Position numbers and translations under genes: made by a program
Assembly: GCF_001307295.1 (NCBI RefSeq)
Contig: NZ_CP012700.1
Span: 4,281,001-4,345,000, forward strand
Direction: 5' to 3'
Length of the DNA: 64,000 nt
Origin: Sphingopyxis macrogoltabida
GTDB taxonomy: Bacteria > Pseudomonadota > Alphaproteobacteria > Sphingomonadales > Sphingomonadaceae
The notes under the pieces: generated by a model
What the model was told of the DNA's origin: nothing
The model's database searches: none
What the model saw: only the letters and a program-made list of their open reading frames with translations
Part shown: piece by piece, positions 46,341 to 56,580 of the stretch
Position numbering within the stretch: position 1 is the stretch's first letter
How the letters are laid out: each line of letters starts with the position of its first letter

Positions 46341-46419
46341 CCGTTCGTGTCGAGCGAAGTCGAGACACGTGAAGGCAAAGGCGGTGCAAGCGTATCTCGA
46401 CTTCGCTCGATACGAACGG
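46341..46419. repeat. inverted pair of a 29-bp palindromic repeat
   Basis: CCGTTCGTGTCGAGCGAAGT... at 46341-46369 is repeated in inverted orientation at 46391-46419 with 27 of 29 positions identical. Each unit is itself partly palindromic. The pair lies between the convergent plsC and tyrA genes and could act as a bidirectional terminator. It resembles dispersed intergenic repeats seen in sphingomonads. Confidence 0.8.
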
Positions 46420-46436
46420 AGGTTGGGCGCTTGGTT

Positions 46437-47339
46437 TTAATGCTTGCGCCCGAAGTCGGGCGCGGCGTCATCCTGCCCCTGTTCGATGATCGAGCGGCGG
46501 ATTGCGCGGGTCCGCGTAAACCAGTCCTCGAGCTTGCCGGCGTCGCCGCGGCGGATCGCCTGCTGGAGAACGGTCAGATCCTCGTTGAAGCGCTGCAAGG
46601 TCGCCAGCACCGCTTCCTTGTTGGCGAGGAATACGTCGCGCCACATCACCGGATCGCTCGCCGCGATGCGCGTGAAGTCGCGGAAACCGCCCGCCGAATA
46701 TTTGATCACCTCGCTCTCGGTCACTTCCTCGAGCTCGCTGGCCGTGCCGACGATCGTATAGGCGATGAGGTGCGGCAGGTGGCTGGTCACCGCGAGCACC
46801 ATGTCGTGGTGCGCCGCATCCATCGTCTCGACCCGCGCACCGAGCGCCTGCCAGAAGCCGGCGAGCGCTTGGACGGCATCCTCGGGCGCTCCGGCGCCCG
46901 GGGTGACGATGCACCAGCGGCCCTCGAACAGGCTCGCGAACCCCGCCGCCGGACCGCTGTTCTCGGTCCCTGCGACCGGGTGCGCCGGAATGACGATATG
47001 GCCGGGCAGCGCGGCGCCGAGCGCAGCGGCGACCCCCGCCTTCGACGAACCGACGTCCGAAATGATCACGCCGTCGCGGAGTCCCGGCGCCACCGCGCGC
47101 GCCGCATCGGCCATGCCGCCGACGGGGACGGCGAAGATGACCAGGTCGGCGTCGGCGACCGCAGCGGCCGGCGCATCGACGATCGCGTCGCAGAAGCCGA
47201 GTTCGCGTGCGATGTCGCGCACCTCGGCCTTGGCGTCATGGCCGACGACCACCACCTGCGGCAACCGCTCCTTGACGGCGCGCGCGACCGACGAGCCGAT
47301 CAGGCCCAAGCCGACGATGGCGACGCGCTCTATCGCCAT
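46437..47339 (-). CDS. tyrA: prephenate/arogenate (cyclohexadienyl) dehydrogenase
   Basis: A 300-aa TyrA-type dehydrogenase of tyrosine synthesis. The N-terminal Rossmann motif is ERVAIVGLGLIGSSVARA; further family features are IISDVGSSKAGV and HPVAGTENSGP with the catalytic His, and LAVTSHLPHLIAYTIVG. No ACT or chorismate-mutase domain is present. I chose ATG 47339, which overlaps the hisC stop by one base, instead of the longer frame to 47600 that runs through hisC. The hisC-tyrA pair is co-transcribed; HisC may also serve as aromatic aminotransferase. Confidence 0.92.
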   Translation of the reverse strand: MAIERVAIVGLGLIGSSVARAVKERLPQVVVVGHDAKAEVRDIARELGFCDAIVDAPAAAVADADLVIFAVPVGGMADAARAVAPGLRDGVIISDVGSSKAGVAAALGAALPGHIVIPAHPVAGTENSGPAAGFASLFEGRWCIVTPGAGAPEDAVQALAGFWQALGARVETMDAAHHDMVLAVTSHLPHLIAYTIVGTASELEEVTESEVIKYSAGGFRDFTRIAASDPVMWRDVFLANKEAVLATLQRFNEDLTVLQQAIRRGDAGKLEDWFTRTRAIRRSIIEQGQDDAAPDFGRKH

Positions 47340-48454
47340 CAGCCGTTCAGCACGGCGCGGATCGCCGCCGCGAGCCCGCGCGTTTCGTCCTCGGTGCCGA
47401 TCGTCATGCGCAGCGCCTGCGGAATCCCCTGCCCCGGCAGCCAGCGGACGATATAGCCCGCCTCCATCAGCCGGTTGTAGACGGTCTCGGCACTCGTCTC
47501 GCCCTCGAACAGCACGAGCAGGAAATTGCACGCCGACGGCACGACGCGAATCCCGTGATTGCCGAGGCTTTCGAGTTCGCCGGTCAGCCACGCCCGCCAC
47601 TTCGCATTATGCTCGCGACTGTGCGTCACGAAGTCGTCGTCGCCGAGCGCCGCGACCGCCGCGGCCTGTCCGGCGCGCGTAACGTTGAACGGCAGGCGGA
47701 TTCGGTGCAGCGCCGAAATCACCTCGGCCGCCGCATAGCCCCAGCCGATGCGCTCGGCGGCAAGCCCGTGAATCTTGGAAAAGGTGCGCGTGACCAACAC
47801 ATTGGGCTGCGTCTTCGCGAGCTCGAGCCCGCCGTCGTCCTCGGCCTCCGACAGATATTCGCTATAGGCCTGATCGATCACGAACAGGACATTTTTCGGC
47901 AGCCCGGCGTAGAGGCGCGCGACCTCTTCGCGCGTCGCGAGCGTGCCCGTCGGATTGTTCGGGTTGGCAAGATAGACGACGCGCGTCTTGTCGGTCACCG
48001 CGGCGAGCAGCGCGTCGACGTCGGTCGCATAGTCGCGGTCGTCGGCCTCGACCGGCACCGCGCCGACCCGGCGCGCGGCGATCTCGTAGACCGCAAAGCC
48101 GTAACGGACATAGAGGATCTCGTCCCCCGCCCCGGCATAGGTTCCCGCGGCGAGATGGAGCAGTTCGTCCGATCCGTTGCCGCAGATCACCCGCGCCGGA
48201 TCGAGCCCGAATTTCGCCGCGATCGTCTCGCGCAACTCGGCCGCGCCGGGATCGGGATAGCGCGACAGCGCGTCGGGGGCCGCCTGCGCCGCCGCGAAAG
48301 CTGCGCGGGCCCTTTCGCCAGTGCCAAGCGGATTTTCGTTCGCCGAAAGCTTTATGAGCGGACGACCGTCCGCACCCGCCGACTTGCCCGGCACATAGGG
48401 TGCGATACCGCTGATCCACGGCTTCGGAGTGAGGATGGCGCTGCTGTCGGTCAT
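47339..48454 (-). CDS. hisC: histidinol-phosphate aminotransferase
   Basis: A 371-aa PLP-dependent class-II aminotransferase. Visible family features are [24 protein letters not shown] (PLP phosphate site), [21 protein letters not shown], and the PLP lysine in [18 protein letters not shown]. The frame extends to 48535, but ATG 48454 gives the normal N-terminus ([16 protein letters not shown]). It is divergent from metX, separated by 79 bp. Confidence 0.93.
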   Translation of the reverse strand: MTDSSAILTPKPWISGIAPYVPGKSAGADGRPLIKLSANENPLGTGERARAAFAAAQAAPDALSRYPDPGAAELRETIAAKFGLDPARVICGNGSDELLHLAAGTYAGAGDEILYVRYGFAVYEIAARRVGAVPVEADDRDYATDVDALLAAVTDKTRVVYLANPNNPTGTLATREEVARLYAGLPKNVLFVIDQAYSEYLSEAEDDGGLELAKTQPNVLVTRTFSKIHGLAAERIGWGYAAAEVISALHRIRLPFNVTRAGQAAAVAALGDDDFVTHSREHNAKWRAWLTGELESLGNHGIRVVPSACNFLLVLFEGETSAETVYNRLMEAGYIVRWLPGQGIPQALRMTIGTEDETRGLAAAIRAVLNG

Positions 48455-48533
48455 GCGGCGCCGTTTAGCGGCTGCGCGCGCCAAGTCCAGCGCATTGACA
48501 GCACTCCCGCACCCCCTTAGCCCCGCGCCTGTC

Positions 48534-49655
48534 ATGGCGAGCCTGCTCCACCAGATCCAGCACCAGAGCGTGACGATTGCCGCGCCGCTGCCGCTCGACA
48601 GCGGGCAAATCTTGCCATCGGTGACGATCGCCTATCAAAGCTATGGCACGCTCGCCGCCGACCGGGCGAACGCCGTGCTCGTCTGCCACGCGCTGACCGG
48701 CGACCAATATGTCGCGAGCGACCATCCCGCGACGGGCAAGCCCGGCTGGTGGGCGCGCATGGTCGGCCCCGGCAAGCCGATCGACACCGACCGCTATTTC
48801 GTCCTCTGCGCCAATGTGCTCGGGAGCTGCATGGGGTCGAGCGGCCCCGCGAGCCCCGATGCGGCGACCGGCGCGCCGCTCGGCATGCATTTCCCCGTCA
48901 TCACCATCGCCGACATGGTGCGCGCGCAGGCGATGCTGCTCGATCATCTCGGCATCGACCGCCTGCATGCGGTCGTCGGCGGCTCGATGGGCGGGATGCA
49001 GGCACTCGCGTGGACGACATATTATCCCGAACGGCTCGGCTCAGCGATCGTCATCGCCAGCGCGGCGCGGCATTCGGCGCAGAATATTGCGTTCCATGAA
49101 GTCGGGCGGCAGGCGATCATGGCCGACCCCGACTGGCAGGACGGCCAATATTACGGCAGCCGCCGCGCCCCGGCCAAGGGGCTCGCGGTCGCGCGGATGG
49201 CGGCGCATATCACCTATCTCTCCGAAGCGGGGCTGACCGAGAAATTCGGCCGCCGCCTGCAGGCGCGCGACATCAAGAGCTTCGGCTTCGACGCCGATTT
49301 CCAGATCGAATCCTATCTGCGGCATCAGGGGCTCGCCTTCACCGACCGCTTCGACGCGAACGCCTATCTCTATATCACGCGCGCGATGGACTATTTCGAC
49401 CTCGCCGACGCGCACGACGGGCGGCTCGCGGGTGCGTTCGCTGGCGCGAAGGACGTGCGCTTCACGCTCGTCAGCTTCGACACCGACTGGCTCTATCCGA
49501 CCGCCGAATCGCGCCGCATTGTCCAGGCGCTGCAAAGCGTCGGCGCGGCGGCGAGCTTCGTCGAGCTGTCGGCGCCGTTCGGCCACGACTCGTTCCTCCT
49601 CGACGTCCCCGCGCTCGACCGGCTCGTCGCCGGCGCGCTCGGCAGCGGCGGCTGA
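48534..49655 (+). CDS. metX: homoserine O-acyltransferase MetX
   Basis: A 373-aa alpha/beta-hydrolase that acylates homoserine in methionine synthesis (acetyl- or succinyl-CoA; specificity not certain from sequence). The nucleophile motif is [14 protein letters not shown], and the catalytic Asp and His lie in SFDTDWLYP and [10 protein letters not shown]. It starts at ATG 48534 ([12 protein letters not shown]). metW follows 2 bp after the stop, the typical metXW operon of Alphaproteobacteria. Confidence 0.93.
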   Translation: MASLLHQIQHQSVTIAAPLPLDSGQILPSVTIAYQSYGTLAADRANAVLVCHALTGDQYVASDHPATGKPGWWARMVGPGKPIDTDRYFVLCANVLGSCMGSSGPASPDAATGAPLGMHFPVITIADMVRAQAMLLDHLGIDRLHAVVGGSMGGMQALAWTTYYPERLGSAIVIASAARHSAQNIAFHEVGRQAIMADPDWQDGQYYGSRRAPAKGLAVARMAAHITYLSEAGLTEKFGRRLQARDIKSFGFDADFQIESYLRHQGLAFTDRFDANAYLYITRAMDYFDLADAHDGRLAGAFAGAKDVRFTLVSFDTDWLYPTAESRRIVQALQSVGAAASFVELSAPFGHDSFLLDVPALDRLVAGALGSGG

Positions 49656-49657
49656 CG

Positions 49658-50245
49658 ATGGCGCTGCGCCCCGACCTCGCGATCATCGCCGATGCCGTGC
49701 CGCCCGGATCGCGCGCGCTCGACATCGGCTGCGGCGACGGCGAGCTGATGGCGGCGCTGCGCGACAAGGGCGTCGATGCGCGCGGGCTGGAAATCGACCC
49801 CGCGAACGTCACCGCGGCGATCGCGCGCGGCCAGTCGGTGGTGCAGGGCGACGCCAACCGCGACCTCGCCGACTATCCGGGCGACGCGTTCGACTATGCG
49901 ATCCTGTCGCAGACGCTGCAGACGACCGAGCGTCCCGACCGCGTCGTCGACGAACTCCTCCGCATCGCGCCGCGCGCCTTCGTCAGCTTTCCCAATTTCG
50001 CGCACTGGCGCATCCGCCTCGCGCTTTTGTGGGGCGGGCGCATGCCGGTGACGCGGTTGATCCCGGTCGCCTGGTACGCGACCCCCAATATCCACCATGT
50101 GACGGTCAGCGACTTTCGCGACCTGCTCCGCGAAAAGGGCATCGCGGTCGAGGCGGCATGGTATCTGTCGGGCGACAAGCCGACGAGCGACGCCGCCGCA
50201 AGCTGGCGCGCCGAACATGCGATCTTCCTGATTTCGCGGCGTTGA
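49658..50245 (+). CDS. metW: methionine biosynthesis protein MetW
   Basis: A 195-aa MetW, a class-I methyltransferase-fold protein that partners MetX. AdoMet-binding motif ALDIGCGDGELMAAL lies at residues 21-35, and family segments FPNFAHWRIRLALLWGGRMP and TPNIHHVTVSDFRDL follow. It is in one operon with metX. Confidence 0.93.
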   Translation: MALRPDLAIIADAVPPGSRALDIGCGDGELMAALRDKGVDARGLEIDPANVTAAIARGQSVVQGDANRDLADYPGDAFDYAILSQTLQTTERPDRVVDELLRIAPRAFVSFPNFAHWRIRLALLWGGRMPVTRLIPVAWYATPNIHHVTVSDFRDLLREKGIAVEAAWYLSGDKPTSDAAASWRAEHAIFLISRR

Positions 50246-50309
50246 TCCGCGTTCACGAACGCTGCGGCGGCTTGCGGCCGGAAGCGGACGCTCTTCAACG
50301 TCGCCGGTC

Positions 50310-50714
50310 TCAGTCGGCGTTGAGTAACGCCAGCTTGACGCGCGCGGTGCCGCTGCGGTGCATACCGATCTGGCGCGCCGCGGCGTGGCTGACGTCGATC
50401 ACGCGGCCGCGCGAAAAGGGACCGCGGTCGTTGATGCGGACGATGACGCTGTCGCCGTTTACCGTGTTGGTGACGCGGACCATGCTGCCGAAGGGAAGCG
50501 TGCGGTGCGCCGCGGTGAGCCCGTCGGGGTCGAAGCGTTCGCCGCTCGCGGTGCGATTGCCGGCGAGTTCGTCGCCATAATAGCTCGCCATGCCGCCGTC
50601 GATTTCGGTGTCCTGATCGACAGCGGCGATCGGGTCGCCCAAGACTTCGGCTTCCTGCGCCGCGGCCGAAACCGTCAGCAGAAGCGGGATCAGCACGGCT
50701 GAAAAGGCCCGCAT
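50310..50714 (-). CDS. rlpA: RlpA-type septal ring lytic transglycosylase-like protein
   Basis: A 134-aa exported protein: a signal peptide (MRAFSAVLIPLLLTVSAAAQ) and a double-psi beta-barrel RlpA domain with GMASYYGDELAGNRTASGE, TAAHRTLPFGS and the catalytic-type VRINDRGPFSRGRVIDVS. The C-terminal SPOR domain found in E. coli RlpA is absent, as in many short alphaproteobacterial members. ATG 50714 follows GGGGAGGAT. Longer upstream frames cross a palindromic repeat and are not coding. Confidence 0.88.
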   Translation of the reverse strand: MRAFSAVLIPLLLTVSAAAQEAEVLGDPIAAVDQDTEIDGGMASYYGDELAGNRTASGERFDPDGLTAAHRTLPFGSMVRVTNTVNGDSVIVRINDRGPFSRGRVIDVSHAAARQIGMHRSGTARVKLALLNAD

Positions 50715-50816
50715 GACATCCTCCCCTTGTGGTGGAGGGCCAAAAGCAGCGGCGGCGTACCGAGGCAAGCCGCCGCGCGTTAAATCGAACCGAAATTGCG
50801 GCCACTTGTGGAAAAA

Positions 50817-50924
50817 CGGCACCAGCCCGCTCCCCCACCGCCCGAAGACGACGCGTGGCGTCGCAGGGCCTCCCAACAGCGTATCCTGAAATGGGAGGCC
50901 GGGTGGGGGAGCGGGCTGGTGCCG
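50817..50924. repeat. 108-bp MITE-like element with 23-bp inverted ends
   Basis: Arms CGGCACCAGCCCGCTCCCCC+ACC (50817-50839) and its perfect complement (50902-50924) enclose two inner hairpins: CGACGC-GTG-GCGTCG at 50849-50863 and GGCCTCCCA/TGGGAGGCC at 50867-50875 and 50892-50900. The whole unit can fold as a cruciform with two side hairpins. It lies between rlpA and gyrB and has no coding capacity. It is either a dispersed mini-repeat or a structured 3' end of the gyrB transcript. Confidence 0.8.
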
Positions 50925-50951
50925 TACCGTTTCAGCTATGCTGAAACGACA

Positions 50952-53621
<2,670 letters not shown>

Positions 53622-53634
53622 CTAGTTTCGGATC

Positions 53635-54060
53635 ATGAAACATCGCCTTATCGTCTCGCTTTCCCTCCTTGCGCTGGCCGCCTGTTCGCAGCCCACGCCG
53701 CCCGCCGACAATGCCCCCGCCGTCGCGGGCGAACCGCTGGCCACCCGCGCGGTGATGATCGGCACCGAGGGGCCGAGCCTGCCCGCCTGTTCGAGCATCA
53801 GCCGCGTCAAGGACGGCGGCACCGACGTCTATTGGGCGCCGGGCGAAACGCGCGCGGTCAAGGCGAAGCTTGCGGGCGGCGCCAGCGTGTCGCTGTGCGA
53901 GGCGGCCGATAACGACGCGTGGTTCGGCGTGGTGTTCGCCGCGCCCGGCACCGACGCGGACATGTGCGGCGTCGGCAAGTCGGTACCGAACGCGCGCGAA
54001 TATCAGGGCCCGTGCCGCTGGGGCTGGATCAAGGGCGGGACGGTGCGGCTGGGGGGTTAA
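53635..54060 (+). CDS. hypothetical lipoprotein
   Basis: A 141-aa protein with a lipoprotein signal (MKHRLIVSLSLLALAAC, lipobox LAAC with Cys at 17). The mature part has a Pro/Ala linker and Cys-containing segments (PACSSISR, VSLCEAADND, DMCGVGKS, GPCRWGW). No family recognised. It faces away from gyrB, with 106 bp between the starts. Confidence 0.75.
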   Translation: MKHRLIVSLSLLALAACSQPTPPADNAPAVAGEPLATRAVMIGTEGPSLPACSSISRVKDGGTDVYWAPGETRAVKAKLAGGASVSLCEAADNDAWFGVVFAAPGTDADMCGVGKSVPNAREYQGPCRWGWIKGGTVRLGG

Positions 54061-54219
54061 AGCCACAAAACTTCGGATGGGCGTTCGCTCGGTATCTTTG
54101 TGGTCTCGGATATCGGGATAGCGAATGGCGGGAACGACCGTTTTCGACCGGAAGCGGCCGTTAGCGACTGTTCCATCGAAACTGGAAACAAACATTCGGT
54201 GTGATTTCGGAAGATGTCA

Positions 54220-54510
54220 TCAAACACCGCCGCCCATAACCATAAAATATGGGAGCATGGTGGCCAGGCACATTACCGACGGAACCGCCAGCGCCCAAGG
54301 GCGACGCAAGAAGCCATTACATAGCCAAGCCCAAGCCAGTAGCGCCGACGCTAACGACATCGGGAGAATAATTCCGAAATCGATGCTCGACACGGTGGGC
54401 CAGTCTGGAACGTCGTCTGTGAGGGCATCGATCAGGAGATTGCGCCCGAGGATTGCCAGCCCAAACCAGAGCAGAATTGCAACGGCCGCGGTGATGTTCG
54501 CTATCTTCAT
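54220..54510 (-). CDS. small hypothetical membrane protein
   Basis: A 96-aa frame with three hydrophobic segments (ITAAVAILLWFGLAILG, MSLASALLAWAWLC, AVPSVMCLATMLPYFMV). No family recognised. Composition and the ATG at 54510 look plausible for a real membrane protein, but no ribosome site or operon partner supports it, and the surrounding 150-bp gaps on both sides are non-coding. Confidence 0.5.
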   Translation of the reverse strand: MKIANITAAVAILLWFGLAILGRNLLIDALTDDVPDWPTVSSIDFGIILPMSLASALLAWAWLCNGFLRRPWALAVPSVMCLATMLPYFMVMGGGV

Positions 54511-54674
54511 GCAGCGAACCTAACGGATACGCCAACGTCCGCAATCGGTCGGTTTCAGACAGTCGTCACCCGGACTTGATTCGAGGTCCACAAGGTCGAC
54601 GCTGCGCCGATCCGGGACAAGGTGGGACGACGAAAACGGGCGGGCAATCTCCGCGCGCCGCAACAGCCCTAACC

Positions 54675-55010
54675 CTATCGCTCGGACCGCTTTTCGACCG
54701 ACTGTTTGAGCCGCGCGAGCTTTGTCGTCGCGGCGGCGGCGTGGGGGCCGATCCAGCGGTCGTGGATATCCTGGATCGGCATTGCGTCGAGGTGGTTCCA
54801 GCGTTCGCGGCCGCGGCGCTCGGCGATCACCAGGCCCGCCTCCTCCAGCACCTTCAGATGCTGCATCACCGTGCAGCGGTCGATATCGGGAAAATGGCTG
54901 CACAGCACGCCTGTGGTCAGCGGCTGGTCCTTGAGGTCGTCGAGGATCTGGCGGCGGACATGCGACGCCAGCGCCTTGAAAACCCGGTCATAATCTTCAT
55001 GGATTGACAT
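54675..55010 (-). CDS. ArsR-family transcriptional regulator
   Basis: A 111-aa winged-helix repressor of the ArsR/SmtB fold: DRVFKALASHVRRQILDDL, then LCSHFPDIDRCTVMQHLKVLEEAGLVIAER as recognition helix and wing. No metal-binding Cys motif is seen, which fits the branch that controls SRPBCC-type genes. Its start codon lies inside a perfect 20-bp palindrome (55009-55028) shared with the divergent SRPBCC gene, strongly suggesting autoregulation. Confidence 0.88.
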   Translation of the reverse strand: MSIHEDYDRVFKALASHVRRQILDDLKDQPLTTGVLCSHFPDIDRCTVMQHLKVLEEAGLVIAERRGRERWNHLDAMPIQDIHDRWIGPHAAAATTKLARLKQSVEKRSER

Positions 55011-55028
55011 GTTATAAATTTATAACAT
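55009..55028. promoter_or_regulatory. perfect palindromic operator for the ArsR regulator
   Basis: ATGTTATAAATTTATAACAT is a perfect 20-bp palindrome overlapping the arsR-type start codon (complement of 55008-55010). It lies between the two divergent genes, where an ArsR dimer would repress both. Confidence 0.8.
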
Positions 55029-55052
55029 AAGTCATCCCGACTCAAGCGGAGA

Positions 55053-55541
55053 ATGATCATGGAACTGAAATTCAGGGTCGCGGCGCGGATCGCCAAGCCG
55101 GTGCACGAGGTTTTCGAAGCCGTCGCCGACCCCGCCAAGCTGTCGCATTATTTCACCACCGGCGGCGCCGAGGGGCGGCTCGAAACCGGCGCGACGGTGA
55201 CCTGGGATTTCCACGACTTTCCGGGCGCCTTCCCCGTCTATGTTGTCGAGGTGGTCCCCGACGAGAAGATCGTCCTCGAATGGCAGGCAAGCGAGGGCGA
55301 GGCGCACAATATCGAAGGCAGTGAGTCCAAGGGTGCCGAGTATCGCACGCGCGTGACGATGAATTTCAAGGGCCTCGACGACGGGCGCACGCTGGTCGAG
55401 ATTGCCGAAGAGGGCTGGCGCGAGAATCAGGGCGCGCTCGGCGCCTCCTATGGCAATTGCCAGGGCTGGTCGCAGATGCTCTGCGCGCTGAAAGTGTGGA
55501 TCGAGCACGGGATCAATTTGCGCGACGGGATGTACAAGTAG
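55053..55541 (+). CDS. SRPBCC (AHSA1-type) domain protein
   Basis: A 162-aa START/AHSA1-like protein with a hydrophobic ligand cavity. Typical segments are KPVHEVFEAVADPAKLSHYFT, TGATVTWDFHDF and the C-terminal GWSQMLCALKVWIEHG. Two Met are possible starts (55053, 55059). Divergent ArsR-SRPBCC pairs are widespread; the ligand is unknown. Confidence 0.85.
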   Translation: MIMELKFRVAARIAKPVHEVFEAVADPAKLSHYFTTGGAEGRLETGATVTWDFHDFPGAFPVYVVEVVPDEKIVLEWQASEGEAHNIEGSESKGAEYRTRVTMNFKGLDDGRTLVEIAEEGWRENQGALGASYGNCQGWSQMLCALKVWIEHGINLRDGMYK

Positions 55542-55619
55542 GCGGCTGTAGAGGATGGCTGGCTTTTGCGCGGGACGGGGTGCAGGCTGGTTTGCAGCCG
55601 ATGGCGGACATAATGATCG

Positions 55620-55645
55620 TGTACCCCGGCGAAAGCCGAGGTACA
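55620..55645. repeat. short palindromic hairpin repeat
   Basis: TGTACCCCGGC-GAAA-GCCGAGGTACA forms a stem of 11 bp with one mismatch and a GAAA tetraloop. It lies in the 194-bp gap between the SRPBCC and TetR genes and resembles a class of dispersed hairpins common in sphingomonad intergenic regions. It may also help terminate the convergent transcripts. Confidence 0.65.
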
Positions 55646-55735
55646 TATAGGAGCCGGAACGTCCGCTCTCCACTCCGAAGCCGTCGGTCGCTCCGCGGCA
55701 CTAGCCCGAATTACCCGGAAACCGATCGCCGCCGC

Positions 55736-56377
55736 TCAGTCCTGCCTCTTCAGCCCGTTCGCGAGCAGGTCGTTCGCCACGCGTGCAATCTCCGCGATAT
55801 CGGCGTCCTCGTCCCATAATCCGTAACGCATCCCCAGAAAGACGTTCATGCCGCCGATCGCCCAGGCATGGACCTCGCCGACGTCGGCGCGAATCTCGCC
55901 GCGCGCCGCGCCGTCTTCCAGCCGCTGGCGGACGCGCGCGACGGTCGTTTCATAATGGCGGCGATAGCTGGCGTAATCGACGAACTCGGCCTCGTCGATG
56001 ATCCGGTAGATTTCCTTGTGCTCGCGCACAAAGCCGAGGAAAGATTCGAGCCCGATGCGTTCGGCGCTGATCTCGTCGGGTGCCGCCTGCACCAGCGGCG
56101 TGACATGGTCGCGCAATTGCTCGCTCATATAGCGGACGAGCGCCTGGAAGATTTCGTCCTTCGAATCGAAATAGGTGTAGAAGCTGCCGAGCGCGGTTCC
56201 GGCGCGGCGGGTGATCGCGCTGATCGAGGCATCGTGAAAGCCGCGTTCGCCGAACTCGATCGCCGCCGCGTCGAGCAGCTTGCGCAAGGTGCGCCGCCCG
56301 CGTTCGGTGCGCGGCGTCTTGTCCGGGTTCCCCGCCTCGGCTGCGGCATCGCCTGTCGCGACATGCGGCTGATCCAT
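55736..56377 (-). CDS. TetR-family regulator
   Basis: A 213-aa TetR repressor: N-terminal helix-turn-helix with GRRTLRKLLDAAAIEFGE, HDASISAITRRAGTALGSFYTYFDSKDEIF, then an all-helical ligand domain. ATG 56377 gives the usual length; upstream Met codons would extend it with non-family sequence. It is divergent from the TonB receptor gene, which it may control in response to a ligand imported by, or metabolised next to, that receptor. Confidence 0.88.
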   Translation of the reverse strand: MDQPHVATGDAAAEAGNPDKTPRTERGRRTLRKLLDAAAIEFGERGFHDASISAITRRAGTALGSFYTYFDSKDEIFQALVRYMSEQLRDHVTPLVQAAPDEISAERIGLESFLGFVREHKEIYRIIDEAEFVDYASYRRHYETTVARVRQRLEDGAARGEIRADVGEVHAWAIGGMNVFLGMRYGLWDEDADIAEIARVANDLLANGLKRQD

Positions 56378-56580
56378 CTGCCTCGGTCCTTCCCCGCTCT
56401 TCCGCCCCGCTTCGCCATCGTGGCTTTTCCGCACCAGTGGCAAGCAAAAAACGCGCGATCCACATTCCAAGTTGAAACTTGGTTCATGTTTCATTATTGG
56501 CTGGCGCGCGGCTTGGCAAGACCGGGCACGCTAAAAGCAAGCGGGTGGCGAGGGGTCACCCCCGACATGGGAGAGTTTTC

